Source: Cyclobacterium salsum (GTDB taxonomy: Bacteria > Bacteroidota > Bacteroidia > Cytophagales > Cyclobacteriaceae). Taken from it: a DNA stretch of 64,000 nt. This document shows, piece by piece, positions 53,083 through 62,465 of the stretch; position 1 is the stretch's first letter, and every line of letters starts with the position of its first letter. The stretch is from assembly GCF_010119245.1 (NCBI RefSeq), contig NZ_WNKG01000003.1, forward strand, positions 372,001 to 436,000, written 5' to 3'. The notes beneath the pieces are model-generated. The model was not told the DNA's origin. It saw only the letters and a program-made list of their open reading frames with translations, and did no database searches. The position numbers were made by a program, and so were the translations under genes.

Positions 53083-54519
53083 ATGCATTTTAGGTATTTC
53101 ATTTTAGGTATTGTATTCCTGTGCATGGCATGTGGACAAAAGCCTTCGAAGGAGCCAAATTCGCTTAAAATAAACCACCTTCAATTAATTGGAAGTCATA
53201 ACAGCTATAAACTTCCGATACCACCCAAAATTATGGAGGCAATTGAATCGAGCGACCCGGATCTGGCCACCAGCCTGGATTATAGTCATCCATCGGTTTG
53301 GGAGCAATTGTCGATGGGGTTGCGGTTACTGGAACTGGATGTTTTCCGGGATCCGGAGGGCGGTCGTTTTAGTGAACCATTAGGTCAGGCCTATATGGAG
53401 GAAGCGGTAATGGATTCAGCAAGGAAAGCTGCTTTTGAGCAACCGGGTTTTAAGGTATTTCATGTGCAGGACATTGATTTTAGAAGCCATTATCCCTTAT
53501 TGGAGGATTATCTGACGGAATTGAAAACCTGGTCCTCCTTGCACCCCGATCATTTACCGGTTTTTATAACGGTCAATGCCAAAGATGCCAATTATCCAGA
53601 ACGGCAAATGACAGCGGCGCTGCCGTTTGGAAATAATGCGTTTCTTGAACTGGACGAATTGATTCGGCAGGTATTAGGGGAGGAGAAGTTGATCATCCCG
53701 AAGGAAATCATCGGCACCCATGCCGATCTGAAAACAGCCATTGCAGAATCAGGCTGGCCCGATATTCAGGACTTGAGGGGTAAATTCATTTGGATTTTGG
53801 ATGAGAAGGGAGAGAAGTTAGATGCTTATTTGTCCCGGAGGGAAGGAAGCAGGGAACCACTTTTTTTCGTTAACGTTCCTGAAACGCATCCGATGGCCGG
53901 AATTCATATTCTCAATGATCCCATCGGCCAGCAAGAAGCAATAAAAGCGTTGGTTGAAAAGGGGTATTTGGTCAGAACGAGAGCAGATGCTGAGACCCGA
54001 GAGGCCAGGGCAAATGATAGGAAACGGATGGAAGCCGCATTTGAGAGTGGTGCCCAGCTAATCAGCACGGATTACTACCGGCCAGATCCCCGTTTTGAGG
54101 GAGGATACCAGGTAATATTTCCAGATGACTCGTACCAACGGATAAACCCATTTTTTTCTAGGGATAAAAAGCTATCGGAGGTATTGGAGGAACCAAATGA
54201 CCAGGTCATAGCACTCGGTCCGCAGACCTTTCAGTATGCCTCCCAGCGAGAAAAGCCGCTGTTGCTGGATGTGCGCACACAGGCAGAAGTGGATGAAGGT
54301 ATGATTACAGGGGCTGCGCACATTGATTTTATGCAGGCCGACTTTTCCCAGAGAATCGAAAAACTGGAAAAAGGGCAGCCCGTTTTTGTCTATTGCAAGG
54401 TAGGAGGGAGGAGTTCCAAGGCGGCCGAACAGATGAGAGAAATGGGTTTTGAAAAGGTATATCACCTAGAGGGGGGACTTGATGAATGGAAAGCATTGGG
54501 CCTTCCGGTATCCCGTTAA
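53083..54519 (+). CDS. Lipoprotein fusing a Ca2+-dependent PI-PLC-like domain to rhodanese
   Basis: The 478 residues have a lipobox at Cys17 (CMACGQ). Residues about 25-350 form a TIM-barrel phospholipase-C-like domain with catalytic-type wording LQLIGSHNSYKLPIP, LRLLELDVFRDPEGG, FKVFHVQDIDFRSHY and FITVNAKDAN. A rhodanese domain follows at about 385-475: LLDVRTQAEVDEGMITGAAH, VYCKVGGRSSKAAEQM with the active-site Cys438, and LEGGLDEWKALGLPV. I know each family separately; the fusion is unusual. It should sit on the periplasmic or outer face of the envelope. Confidence 0.85.
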   Translation: MHFRYFILGIVFLCMACGQKPSKEPNSLKINHLQLIGSHNSYKLPIPPKIMEAIESSDPDLATSLDYSHPSVWEQLSMGLRLLELDVFRDPEGGRFSEPLGQAYMEEAVMDSARKAAFEQPGFKVFHVQDIDFRSHYPLLEDYLTELKTWSSLHPDHLPVFITVNAKDANYPERQMTAALPFGNNAFLELDELIRQVLGEEKLIIPKEIIGTHADLKTAIAESGWPDIQDLRGKFIWILDEKGEKLDAYLSRREGSREPLFFVNVPETHPMAGIHILNDPIGQQEAIKALVEKGYLVRTRADAETREARANDRKRMEAAFESGAQLISTDYYRPDPRFEGGYQVIFPDDSYQRINPFFSRDKKLSEVLEEPNDQVIALGPQTFQYASQREKPLLLDVRTQAEVDEGMITGAAHIDFMQADFSQRIEKLEKGQPVFVYCKVGGRSSKAAEQMREMGFEKVYHLEGGLDEWKALGLPVSR

Positions 54520-54562
54520 ACTCGTATTGAATGAAATCAATAGTTAATTTTGAAAAATCGGT

Positions 54563-56563
54563 ATGAAACTAAATATAGTTAAAGAGGATCCCTGGTTAGA
54601 AGATTACAAGGAGGAGATTTATCAGCGATGGATTCGGTTTCAATTGGCTAAAGAGGAATTGGTAAACGTGGAAGGAAGTCTTTCTGAATTTGCCAGCGGT
54701 CACCTGTATTTTGGAATCAACTTTGATACGAGGCGACATGGTTGGGTGTATCGGGAATGGGCACCGGAGGCTGACGCACTTTTCCTTACGGGTGACTTCA
54801 ATGGCTGGGATCGGAATGCTCATCCCCTGGAAAGAAATCAATGGGGCGTATGGGAGCTATTTTTACCTTTTGAATCCTACAAAGAGAAGCTTGTTCATAA
54901 AGGCCTGGTAAAGGTTCATGTGAAAGGAGGGGGCAAGTCCAGGGACCGGATTCCTGCCTATATCCGAAGGGTAATTCAGGATGAACAGACCAAAGATTTT
55001 TCCGGACAACTTTGGTTTCCGGATACTCCTTTTGTATGGACAGATAGTGATTTTTCCCCGGCTTATAATCGAGAGGGGCCGCTTATTTACGAATGTCACG
55101 TAGGGATGGGGCAGGAGAAGGAAGGAGTGGGCACTTATAGAGAGTTTGCCGATGTCATATTACCCAAAGTAAAAAAGTTAGGATACAATGCCATTCAGCT
55201 TATGGCGGTCATGGAGCATCCCTATTACGGTTCTTTCGGGTACCATGTTTCCAATTTTTTCTGCCCTTCCAGCCGGTTCGGCACCCCAGAAGATTTAAAA
55301 TACCTGGTAAATACCGCCCACAACCTGGGAATTGCGGTAATCATGGATGTGGTTCACTCCCACGCAGTCCAAAATGTGTCGGAAGGCTTAAACGAATTTG
55401 ACGGTTCGGATCATCAATATTTTCATGCAGGTCCCAGGGGATATCATGACGTTTGGGACTCCAAATTATTTGACTATGGTAAGTGGGAAGTGAAACGATT
55501 TTTGTTGTCAAGTCTAAAATATTGGCTGCAGGAATTTCATTTCGACGGGTTTCGTTTTGACGGGGTTACGTCCATGCTCTACTTTCATCATGGTCTGATT
55601 ACCTTCGATCATTTCGAAAAATACTTTCACAAGGATGTAGATTGGGACGCCATCATTTACCTGCAGCTGGCCAACGCCTTAATAAAGGAAGTCAAAGGCA
55701 GTGCCATTTCCATTGCTGAAGAGGTGAGCGGAATGCCCGGTGTATGCCGTCAGCCGGAAGAGGGAGGCATTGGGTTTGATTATCGGATGGCCATGGGCAT
55801 TCCTGATTTTTACATCCGAATGCTTAAGGAAAAAAGAGACGAAGACTGGGATATTCTGGAATTCTGGAAAGAGCTCAGTGATCGCAGGTATCGGGAAAAA
55901 ACAATCGCCTATGCCGAATCACATGATCAGGCGCTGGTAGGAGATAAATCGATCGCCTTCTGGCTCATGGACAAGGAAATGTATTTTCACATGCAGGTCG
56001 ATGATAAAAATATCGTTATTGACCGGGGGATGGCCTTGCACAAGCTTTTTCGCTTATTCACCAGCAGCCTGGGAGGAGAGGGATACCTTAATTTTATGGG
56101 CAATGAATTTGGCCATCCTGAATGGATCGATTTTCCCAGGGAGGGAAATAACTGGAGTTACCAGTATGCCCGTAGGCAATGGAGTTTGGCGGAAAACCCC
56201 AAACTCAGGTATCCGTTTTTGCTTCAATGGGACAAAGCGATGATTCAGCTAATCAAAAAACACAAGGTTTTGTTAGCCCCATTTGCAGAACAATTGCATG
56301 CAGACCCTAAAAATAAGGTTTTGATTTTTCAGCGGGACGAATTGGTTTTTGCTTTTTCGTTTCATCCGGAAGCCTCCATTCCGGATTACCATTTCCGGGC
56401 TCCGGCAATGGGACAATATCAATTGATGCTCAATTCCGACGACCTGGAATTTGGAGGGTTTGGTAGGATTGATTCTTCCAAGACCTATTTTACCAATCAA
56501 AACCAGCAATTGAGCATCTATATGACCAACCGAACGGCTCTGGTCTTTAAACGAATTGATTGA
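54563..56563 (+). CDS. glgB: 1,4-alpha-glucan branching enzyme, GH13_8 (eukaryote-like) type
   Basis: The 666 residues have an N-terminal CBM48 (about 55-145, GWVYREWAPEADALFLTGDF) and a GH13 barrel. Catalytic residues are Asp333 in GFRFDGVTSMLY (nucleophile), Glu386 in SIAEEVSGMPG (acid/base) and Asp455 in AESHDQAL. The segment VTSMLYFHHG and VVHSHAVQNVSEGLNEFDG mark the GH13_8 branch shared with plants and animals rather than the GlgB of enterobacteria. It creates alpha-1,6 branches in glycogen. No other glycogen gene is adjacent. A weak Bacteroidota -7 element (TAATTTTG) lies about 20 bases upstream. Confidence 0.92.
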   Translation: MKLNIVKEDPWLEDYKEEIYQRWIRFQLAKEELVNVEGSLSEFASGHLYFGINFDTRRHGWVYREWAPEADALFLTGDFNGWDRNAHPLERNQWGVWELFLPFESYKEKLVHKGLVKVHVKGGGKSRDRIPAYIRRVIQDEQTKDFSGQLWFPDTPFVWTDSDFSPAYNREGPLIYECHVGMGQEKEGVGTYREFADVILPKVKKLGYNAIQLMAVMEHPYYGSFGYHVSNFFCPSSRFGTPEDLKYLVNTAHNLGIAVIMDVVHSHAVQNVSEGLNEFDGSDHQYFHAGPRGYHDVWDSKLFDYGKWEVKRFLLSSLKYWLQEFHFDGFRFDGVTSMLYFHHGLITFDHFEKYFHKDVDWDAIIYLQLANALIKEVKGSAISIAEEVSGMPGVCRQPEEGGIGFDYRMAMGIPDFYIRMLKEKRDEDWDILEFWKELSDRRYREKTIAYAESHDQALVGDKSIAFWLMDKEMYFHMQVDDKNIVIDRGMALHKLFRLFTSSLGGEGYLNFMGNEFGHPEWIDFPREGNNWSYQYARRQWSLAENPKLRYPFLLQWDKAMIQLIKKHKVLLAPFAEQLHADPKNKVLIFQRDELVFAFSFHPEASIPDYHFRAPAMGQYQLMLNSDDLEFGGFGRIDSSKTYFTNQNQQLSIYMTNRTALVFKRID

Positions 56564-56676
56564 AAACATCCAATTATTATTTGGATGAAATCCATAAAAA
56601 CCGGAAATTAAGAAATAAGCATTGGTGTTTATTCTTATTTGCTTAATATTACGGTTAAATCGTTGAATACTAGCCA

Positions 56677-58023
56677 ATGGCCATGAACGTCGTGATTGCA
56701 GGTGCAGGGGATATGGGATATCACTTAGCCGAACAGCTTAGCTACGAAAATAAGAACATTATTCTGATAGATCTTGACAAAGATGTTTTAGACAATATAG
56801 GCTCTCGATTAGATGTAATGACGGTAGAAGGAGATTCCGCCTCCATTGAAATATTGAAAAAAGCCAATATCCACAATGCGGAACTCATGCTGGCAGTTAC
56901 TACCTCCGAGAAAACGAATATATGTGCAGCCGTGCTGGCCAAACAACTAGGGGCCAAAAAAGTGATCGCCAGGGTTCGGAATCACGATTACCTCTACCCT
57001 GAAAACAAAGTTTACTTTGAAAACCTGGGAATTGATTCCATAATTTCGCCCTCCATGCTTTGCAGTAAGGAGATTTCACGCCTCATGAAACGATCTACCT
57101 TTTCGGATGTGATCGAATTTGAAGGCGGGAAATTAAGTGTGGTGGGAATCACCCTGGAATACGATTCTCCCCTGGTAAACAAAAAGCTATCAGATGCCAC
57201 CACCGACCCCATTTTTGAAGACATTCGGATCATCGCAATCGTCCGGGATCACCGGACCATCATTCCTCGGGGAGATACCTATATCCGAAATAACGACCAT
57301 GTTTTTTTTATTTCCAATAACAAGTCCGTCGATACCGTCAAAAATCTGGTACGGCACAAAGAGAAGGAAATCCATAGTGTCATGTTAATCGGAGGAGATG
57401 ATTTGGCCTACTCTACGGCGAAAGAGTTGGAAAACGAATACGGTGTCACCCTTGTGCATAACGAGAAAGAGCGCTGTAAATGGCTGGCGGAACGGCTGGA
57501 TTCCACCTTGGTCATCCATGGAGATTATAAAAATATCAACCTGCTCATAGAAGAAGGGCTGGAAACGACAGATAGTTTTTTGGCACTAACAAGTAGTTCG
57601 GAGACCAATATCATCACCAGTCTGAGTGCAAAAAACCATGGTGTCTATAAAACCATCGCTCATGTGGACACCAGGGAATACATTCACATTTCTCACAGTA
57701 TTGGCGTGGATTCTCTGATTAATAAAAAGCTGGTAGCTGCCAACCACGTGAGTCGATACCTGACCAAAGGAAAGGTGGAAGCCGTTTCAGGCATCCATGG
57801 GGTAGAGGCGGAATTTGTGCAATACCGGGTAACCAAAAATAACCGACTGACTAAGAAAAATCTAAAAGCCCTGCATTTTCCAAATTCGGCCATTGTTGCC
57901 GGAGTTATCCGCGGAGAGGATGTGTATATACCTGATGGAGAATTCCAGTTGAAGTTAAACGACAAAGCCATTGTTTTGGCACTTCCGGAGGCCAAACCCA
58001 TTCTGGAAAAACTATTTAATTAA
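56677..58023 (+). CDS. trkA: Trk K+ uptake regulator TrkA
   Basis: The 448 residues contain two RCK units. The first has the Rossmann motif AGAGDMGYHLAEQLSYENK and LIDLDKDVLDN; the second has HSVMLIGGDDLAYSTAKELE, which lacks the GxGxxG pattern. TrkA-C modules follow each (VGITLEYDSPLVNKKLSDAT, FPNSAIVAGVIRGEDVYIPDG). It binds NAD(H)/ATP and gates TrkH, whose gene begins 2 bases downstream. A second ATG two codons in (MNVVIAG) is an alternative start. Confidence 0.93.
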   Translation: MAMNVVIAGAGDMGYHLAEQLSYENKNIILIDLDKDVLDNIGSRLDVMTVEGDSASIEILKKANIHNAELMLAVTTSEKTNICAAVLAKQLGAKKVIARVRNHDYLYPENKVYFENLGIDSIISPSMLCSKEISRLMKRSTFSDVIEFEGGKLSVVGITLEYDSPLVNKKLSDATTDPIFEDIRIIAIVRDHRTIIPRGDTYIRNNDHVFFISNNKSVDTVKNLVRHKEKEIHSVMLIGGDDLAYSTAKELENEYGVTLVHNEKERCKWLAERLDSTLVIHGDYKNINLLIEEGLETTDSFLALTSSSETNIITSLSAKNHGVYKTIAHVDTREYIHISHSIGVDSLINKKLVAANHVSRYLTKGKVEAVSGIHGVEAEFVQYRVTKNNRLTKKNLKALHFPNSAIVAGVIRGEDVYIPDGEFQLKLNDKAIVLALPEAKPILEKLFN

Positions 58024-58025
58024 TC

Positions 58026-59477
58026 ATGATTCACTACAAGGCCATTTTAAAAGTAATGGGAGGGCTGATGATGCTTCTGGGTGTCCTGATGTTTCCCAGT
58101 ATCGCCTTTTCTTATTATTACCAAAGTGGTGATGGGATTACCTTAATTGGTTCGGCGTTGATTTGTTTGGCGGTAGGCGGTACTTTTTTTTACTCTTTTG
58201 CCAATCAGGACCAAAATATCCGCAAACGGGAAGGGTACATGATCGTAGCGATGAGTTGGATGATCATGTCGGTGTTTGGGATGATGCCCTACATTTTTAG
58301 CGGAAGTATCCCGGTGGTTACCGATGCCATTTTTGAAACCGTGTCCGGTTTTACCACTACCGGTGCCTCCATCCTTACCGATATAGAGCGTCTCCCGGCG
58401 GGAATTTTGCTTTGGAGAAGCATGACCCAATGGATAGGTGGCTTGGGGATCATTGTATTGACGGTAGCCATCTTTCCGCTATTGGGTATCGGGGGGATTG
58501 AGCTATTTGTAGCGGAATCTCCGGGACCGACATCAGATAAGGTGCATCCTCGAATTCGGGAAACTGCCAAACGCCTTTGGTTCATTTACGTAGGATTGAC
58601 CATTGTGCTGGTAGCCTTGTATTACCTGGAAGGCATGAGCTTCTTCGATGCCATGAATCATTCCCTGACCACCATGTCTACCGGTGGCTTTTCGACCAAG
58701 AATGCCAGCATGGCCTATTTTGACAGCCCGCTTATACAGTACACAGCCATTCTATTTATGTTTCTGGCAGGGACCAATTTCACGCTGCTTTATTTCGCCT
58801 TTAAAGGCAGGTTTAGCAGGATTTGGGCCAGTGATGAATTCAGAGCTTATTTAATCTCATTGAGCGTATTGGTTGTCGGCATCGCCATGGCCATCTATTA
58901 CCTGGTGCCGGGAAATATAGAGAAAATATTTCGGGATGCCATGTTTCAGGTGGTTTCCCTTACTACCACAACCGGCTATGTAACAGCAGATTATACCTCC
59001 TACAGCAACGGCCTGACCATTATCTTCTTTATGATGCTATTTATGGGGGCCTGCGCCGGATCCACCAGCGGCAGTATCAAATTTATTCGCCACCTGACGT
59101 TTGTAAAAAATTCTAGCCTTGAATTCAAGCGGATTGTTCACCCCCGTGCCGTGGTTCCGCTAAAGATCAATGGTGAGCGCGTAACTGGTAAAATCATTAC
59201 CCACATTATGAATTTTCTCCTTCTGTACCTGATGATTTTTGTGTTGGGATCAATCGTAATGTCCATTGCCGGATACGATATGATTACTTCCTTTGGTGCG
59301 GTAGCGACTTCCCTGGGCAACGTAGGACCGGGAATAGGCAGGGTGGGCCCGGTAGATAATTTCGCCTTTCTTTCCCCATTTGCGAAATTATTTCTTAGCT
59401 TTTTAATGTTATTGGGTAGACTGGAATTATTTACCATACTGGTCTTATTTTCACCCTATTTCTGGCGTGCCAACTAA
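58026..59477 (+). CDS. trkH: Trk K+ channel subunit TrkH
   Basis: The 483 residues have the four pore-loop selectivity segments: SGFTTTGASIL, TTMSTGGFSTK, LTTTTGYVTAD and TSLGNVGPGIG. About ten membrane helices surround them. It takes up K+ with TrkA, encoded directly upstream, giving a complete two-gene transport unit. Confidence 0.93.
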   Translation: MIHYKAILKVMGGLMMLLGVLMFPSIAFSYYYQSGDGITLIGSALICLAVGGTFFYSFANQDQNIRKREGYMIVAMSWMIMSVFGMMPYIFSGSIPVVTDAIFETVSGFTTTGASILTDIERLPAGILLWRSMTQWIGGLGIIVLTVAIFPLLGIGGIELFVAESPGPTSDKVHPRIRETAKRLWFIYVGLTIVLVALYYLEGMSFFDAMNHSLTTMSTGGFSTKNASMAYFDSPLIQYTAILFMFLAGTNFTLLYFAFKGRFSRIWASDEFRAYLISLSVLVVGIAMAIYYLVPGNIEKIFRDAMFQVVSLTTTTGYVTADYTSYSNGLTIIFFMMLFMGACAGSTSGSIKFIRHLTFVKNSSLEFKRIVHPRAVVPLKINGERVTGKIITHIMNFLLLYLMIFVLGSIVMSIAGYDMITSFGAVATSLGNVGPGIGRVGPVDNFAFLSPFAKLFLSFLMLLGRLELFTILVLFSPYFWRAN

Positions 59478-59491
59478 TTTATATTTTGCCT

Positions 59492-60253
59492 ATGAAACCT
59501 ATTGTCATCGCTGTTTTTACTGCCCGGGAATTGGGCTTTAAGGGAAATCCAGCAGCTGTACTGCTTTCCAAAAGCAGGCTTTCCGATGAAGAAATGCAGG
59601 ATCAAGCCCGAAAAATAGGGATGCCCGCCACCTCCTTTATAGTTGAAGATAAAGAGGGGAATTTCTGGGTTCGCTGGTTTGCGCCCGACGAGGAAATCGG
59701 ACTTTGTGGCCATGGAGCTGCCGCTGCGGGTATTTTCCTATCGAACGAAACGGGCCATGAAAAAGTCTACTTGCAGTATGAGGGCGGCACCATCGGTGTG
59801 GAACTGAAAGGAAATACTTTTTTTATGACCTTAGAGGGGATTCCTTTGACAAAAAAAATAGACGTGCCACAGGCGATAAAAGATGGATTGCGTATTCCCA
59901 TTCTGGAAATGTACGAAACAGAAAACAAACACCTGATTGTAACCGATTCCGAGGTATCGGTGGCTCAAATGAAGCCAGATTTTTCTCGATTGCGGCAATC
60001 TTCCATTTTTGGTTATGCGGTGACAGGACCGGGAGATCGGGTAGACTTTGTAAGCCGCACCCTGGTGCCCCATGTGCAGCAACTGGAGGATCATGCCACC
60101 GGCTCTTCTCACGCACTCCTGGTTCCTTACTGGGCCGCCAAACTGGCAAAAAGCCGGATGGAATCCTATCAGTTAAGTCCCAGGGGAGGCCGATTTTTTA
60201 GCGAATGGAAAGAAGGTAAGGTGGTGCTTTCGGGAAATTTCGAAAAGGAATAG
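59492..60253 (+). CDS. PhzF-family isomerase-like protein lacking the catalytic Glu
   Basis: ATG 59492 (MKPIVIAVFTARELGFKG) is preferred over an upstream TTG. The 253-residue protein keeps the two diaminopimelate-epimerase-like halves, with GNPAAVLL, WFAPDEEIGLCGHGAAAAG and the second-half motif QLEDHATGSSHALLVPYWAA. At the position of the family Glu (the SETAF motif, PhzF Glu45) it reads PATSF, with Ala46. Such proteins elsewhere isomerise small metabolites by general acid/base chemistry, so this one may be inactive or differ in mechanism. It follows trkH by 14 bases but is unlikely to be linked functionally. Confidence 0.8.
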   Translation: MKPIVIAVFTARELGFKGNPAAVLLSKSRLSDEEMQDQARKIGMPATSFIVEDKEGNFWVRWFAPDEEIGLCGHGAAAAGIFLSNETGHEKVYLQYEGGTIGVELKGNTFFMTLEGIPLTKKIDVPQAIKDGLRIPILEMYETENKHLIVTDSEVSVAQMKPDFSRLRQSSIFGYAVTGPGDRVDFVSRTLVPHVQQLEDHATGSSHALLVPYWAAKLAKSRMESYQLSPRGGRFFSEWKEGKVVLSGNFEKE

Positions 60254-60435
60254 GGATTTAATGACAGGATGTCAGTATAAAGACGTTCGTTTTGACTATT
60301 TAAATATTGGATGGGAATATTTCAATTAAATCTTAATTTCATGGTTTTTCCATAGATTTTTTTTTCGCTGGTATAATTATTGCTTTTTTATTTTGCAACG
60401 TTTTTTAAATCAACGAGTAACAAAATTTATAAAGC

Positions 60436-61260
60436 ATGGAATACCGGAAGGTTCTCATCAAATATGGTGGGAATGCAATGATAAATGAGGAGTTGAAACT
60501 TGCAATCGCCCAAAAAATAAAATCCCTGCAAGATCATGGTAGCCAGGTGATTCTGGTCCATGGTGGTGGCCCATTTATTAACAAATCCCTTGAAGAGGCA
60601 GGCATAAAAACACAATTTTTTGACGGTCACAGGCATACCAGCCAGGAGGCACTACGCTGTATCGAAAAAACCCTGAAAGGAGAAGTAAACAGTTCCCTGG
60701 TTAACCTGCTTAACAAACAGGGGCTAAAAGCCGTGGGACTGTCCGGAAAGGACGGTCAATTAGCCATCGCTCAAAAAAGGTGGCATCAGGGCAAAAATGA
60801 GAAGGGTGAAGCAACCCGACTGGACCTGGGGCAGGTAGGCGATGTAAAAGTAGTCAACTCAAAATTGCCTGAATTACTTCTTGAAAATGGTTTTACACCC
60901 GTTGTCACGTGCATTGCATCAGATGAGAATGGCAATGACTTCAATATCAATGGAGACGTATTTGCAGGTAAAATTGCTGCCGCACTGAAAGTAGATGCTT
61001 ATATCGTGCTTACGGATGTGGATGGGCTGTATTTGGATTTTCCAGATCCGGCTTCCATATTAAATGAAGTGAACGTAAAGGACATGGCCAGTTATTTTGG
61101 TACCGTCATCAAAGGGGGAATGATTCCCAAAATCGAATCCTGCCTGGCCGCTGTGGAGGCGGGCGTTAGAAAAGCTGTTATTCTGAACGGTACCCGGCCA
61201 GATCAGATTTCAGATTACATCATCAATCATCAATCGATAGGAACAACTATAACTCAATAA
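60436..61260 (+). CDS. argB: Acetylglutamate kinase
   Basis: The 274 residues are of the amino-acid-kinase fold. IKYGGNAM near the N-terminus and ILVHGGGPFINKSLEEAGI give the phosphate loop and substrate region; ATP binding continues with VVTCIASDENGNDFNINGDV, LTDVDGLYLD and GGMIPKIESCLAAVEAGV. It phosphorylates N-acetylglutamate in arginine synthesis. It heads a tight cluster: argD begins 2 bases after its stop. Confidence 0.9.
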   Translation: MEYRKVLIKYGGNAMINEELKLAIAQKIKSLQDHGSQVILVHGGGPFINKSLEEAGIKTQFFDGHRHTSQEALRCIEKTLKGEVNSSLVNLLNKQGLKAVGLSGKDGQLAIAQKRWHQGKNEKGEATRLDLGQVGDVKVVNSKLPELLLENGFTPVVTCIASDENGNDFNINGDVFAGKIAAALKVDAYIVLTDVDGLYLDFPDPASILNEVNVKDMASYFGTVIKGGMIPKIESCLAAVEAGVRKAVILNGTRPDQISDYIINHQSIGTTITQ

Positions 61261-61262
61261 AC

Positions 61263-62465
61263 ATGCAAATTTCCAACGAGTTTTTATATGAGGAGGACAA
61301 AAAATACTATTTACCCACCTTCAAGCGCTTTCCGCTTGCCCTGATTAAAGGTAAAGGAAGTAGGGTATGGGATGCAGATGGAAAAGAATACATAGACATG
61401 CTGGCTGGAATAGCCGTAAATAATGTCGGCCACTGTCATCCCAAAGTCGTGAAGGCCATTCAGGATCAGGCAGCTGAATTGATTCATATTTCCAATTTTT
61501 TTGTCAGCCCGCCTCAGGTGGCATTAAGCAAGCTTCTAGTGGATCTTAGCCGACTGGAGCACGTCTTTTTAAGTAATAGCGGTGCCGAATCGGTAGAGGG
61601 TGCGATAAAAGTAGCCCGAAAATACGCTTCCAAGCAGGGGCGGGGAGGAGAAATCATTTCCATGAAAAATTCCTTCCATGGCAGAACCCTGGCAACCATT
61701 GCTACGGGGCAGAAAAAGTACCAAAAGGGATTTGCCCCTATACCGACCGGGTTTGTCCAGGTCGATTTCAATGATATTCAGGCACTTCAGGCCGCCATTA
61801 CAACGGACACCGCAGCCGTTATCCTCGAGCCCGTACAGGGAGAAGGTGGTATCGTCCCGGCTCAAAAAGAATACTTGCAGGCGGTCAGAAAACTTTGTGA
61901 TGAAAATGACGTGTTGCTTATTTTCGATGAGATCCAATGTGGAATCGGTAGGACCGGACACTTTTTTGCAAAAGATCATTACGGGGTGCAGCCGGATATA
62001 ATGACCCTTGCAAAAGGGTTAGGTGGAGGAACCCCCATAGGTGCTTTTCTGTGCAATAAAAAAGTTGGCGATGCCATCGATTTTGGGGATCATGGAACAA
62101 CCTTCGGTGGAAATCCCCTGACTTCTGCTGCGGCCCTGGCAACGATCAAAGCGATCATGGAGGAAAACCTGATCCAGGCCGCTCGTGAAAAAGGCAATTG
62201 GCTTATGGGAATCATCCGATCCTGGTCCAAAGAGCACCCCATGATCCGGGAAGTTCGCGGGCTGGGATTAATGATCGGGGTTCAATTGGATCGTCCGGCG
62301 GCAACCCTGGTAAAAGCCCTTATGGACGAAGGAGTCATTGCGAATGCCACTGCCGAATCGGTATTGCGTTTGGTTCCTCCTTTAAATATTCCCGAGGAAG
62401 ACCTGGTCAAGGTCTTGGATAAATTAAAAGCTATCATCAGTTCGATCGAAAAAAATGAACAATAA
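61263..62465 (+). CDS. argD: Acetylornithine aminotransferase
   Basis: The 400 residues are a class III PLP aminotransferase. Motifs include FLSNSGAESVEGAIKVARK, SFHGRTLATIATG, LEPVQGEGGIVPA, FDEIQCGIGRTGHF and LAKGLGGGTPIGAFL with PLP Lys251. It converts N-acetylglutamate semialdehyde to N-acetylornithine. Its 3' end overlaps argC by 11 bases. Alternative use in ornithine or GABA metabolism is excluded by the arg neighbours. Confidence 0.92.
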   Translation: MQISNEFLYEEDKKYYLPTFKRFPLALIKGKGSRVWDADGKEYIDMLAGIAVNNVGHCHPKVVKAIQDQAAELIHISNFFVSPPQVALSKLLVDLSRLEHVFLSNSGAESVEGAIKVARKYASKQGRGGEIISMKNSFHGRTLATIATGQKKYQKGFAPIPTGFVQVDFNDIQALQAAITTDTAAVILEPVQGEGGIVPAQKEYLQAVRKLCDENDVLLIFDEIQCGIGRTGHFFAKDHYGVQPDIMTLAKGLGGGTPIGAFLCNKKVGDAIDFGDHGTTFGGNPLTSAAALATIKAIMEENLIQAAREKGNWLMGIIRSWSKEHPMIREVRGLGLMIGVQLDRPAATLVKALMDEGVIANATAESVLRLVPPLNIPEEDLVKVLDKLKAIISSIEKNEQ

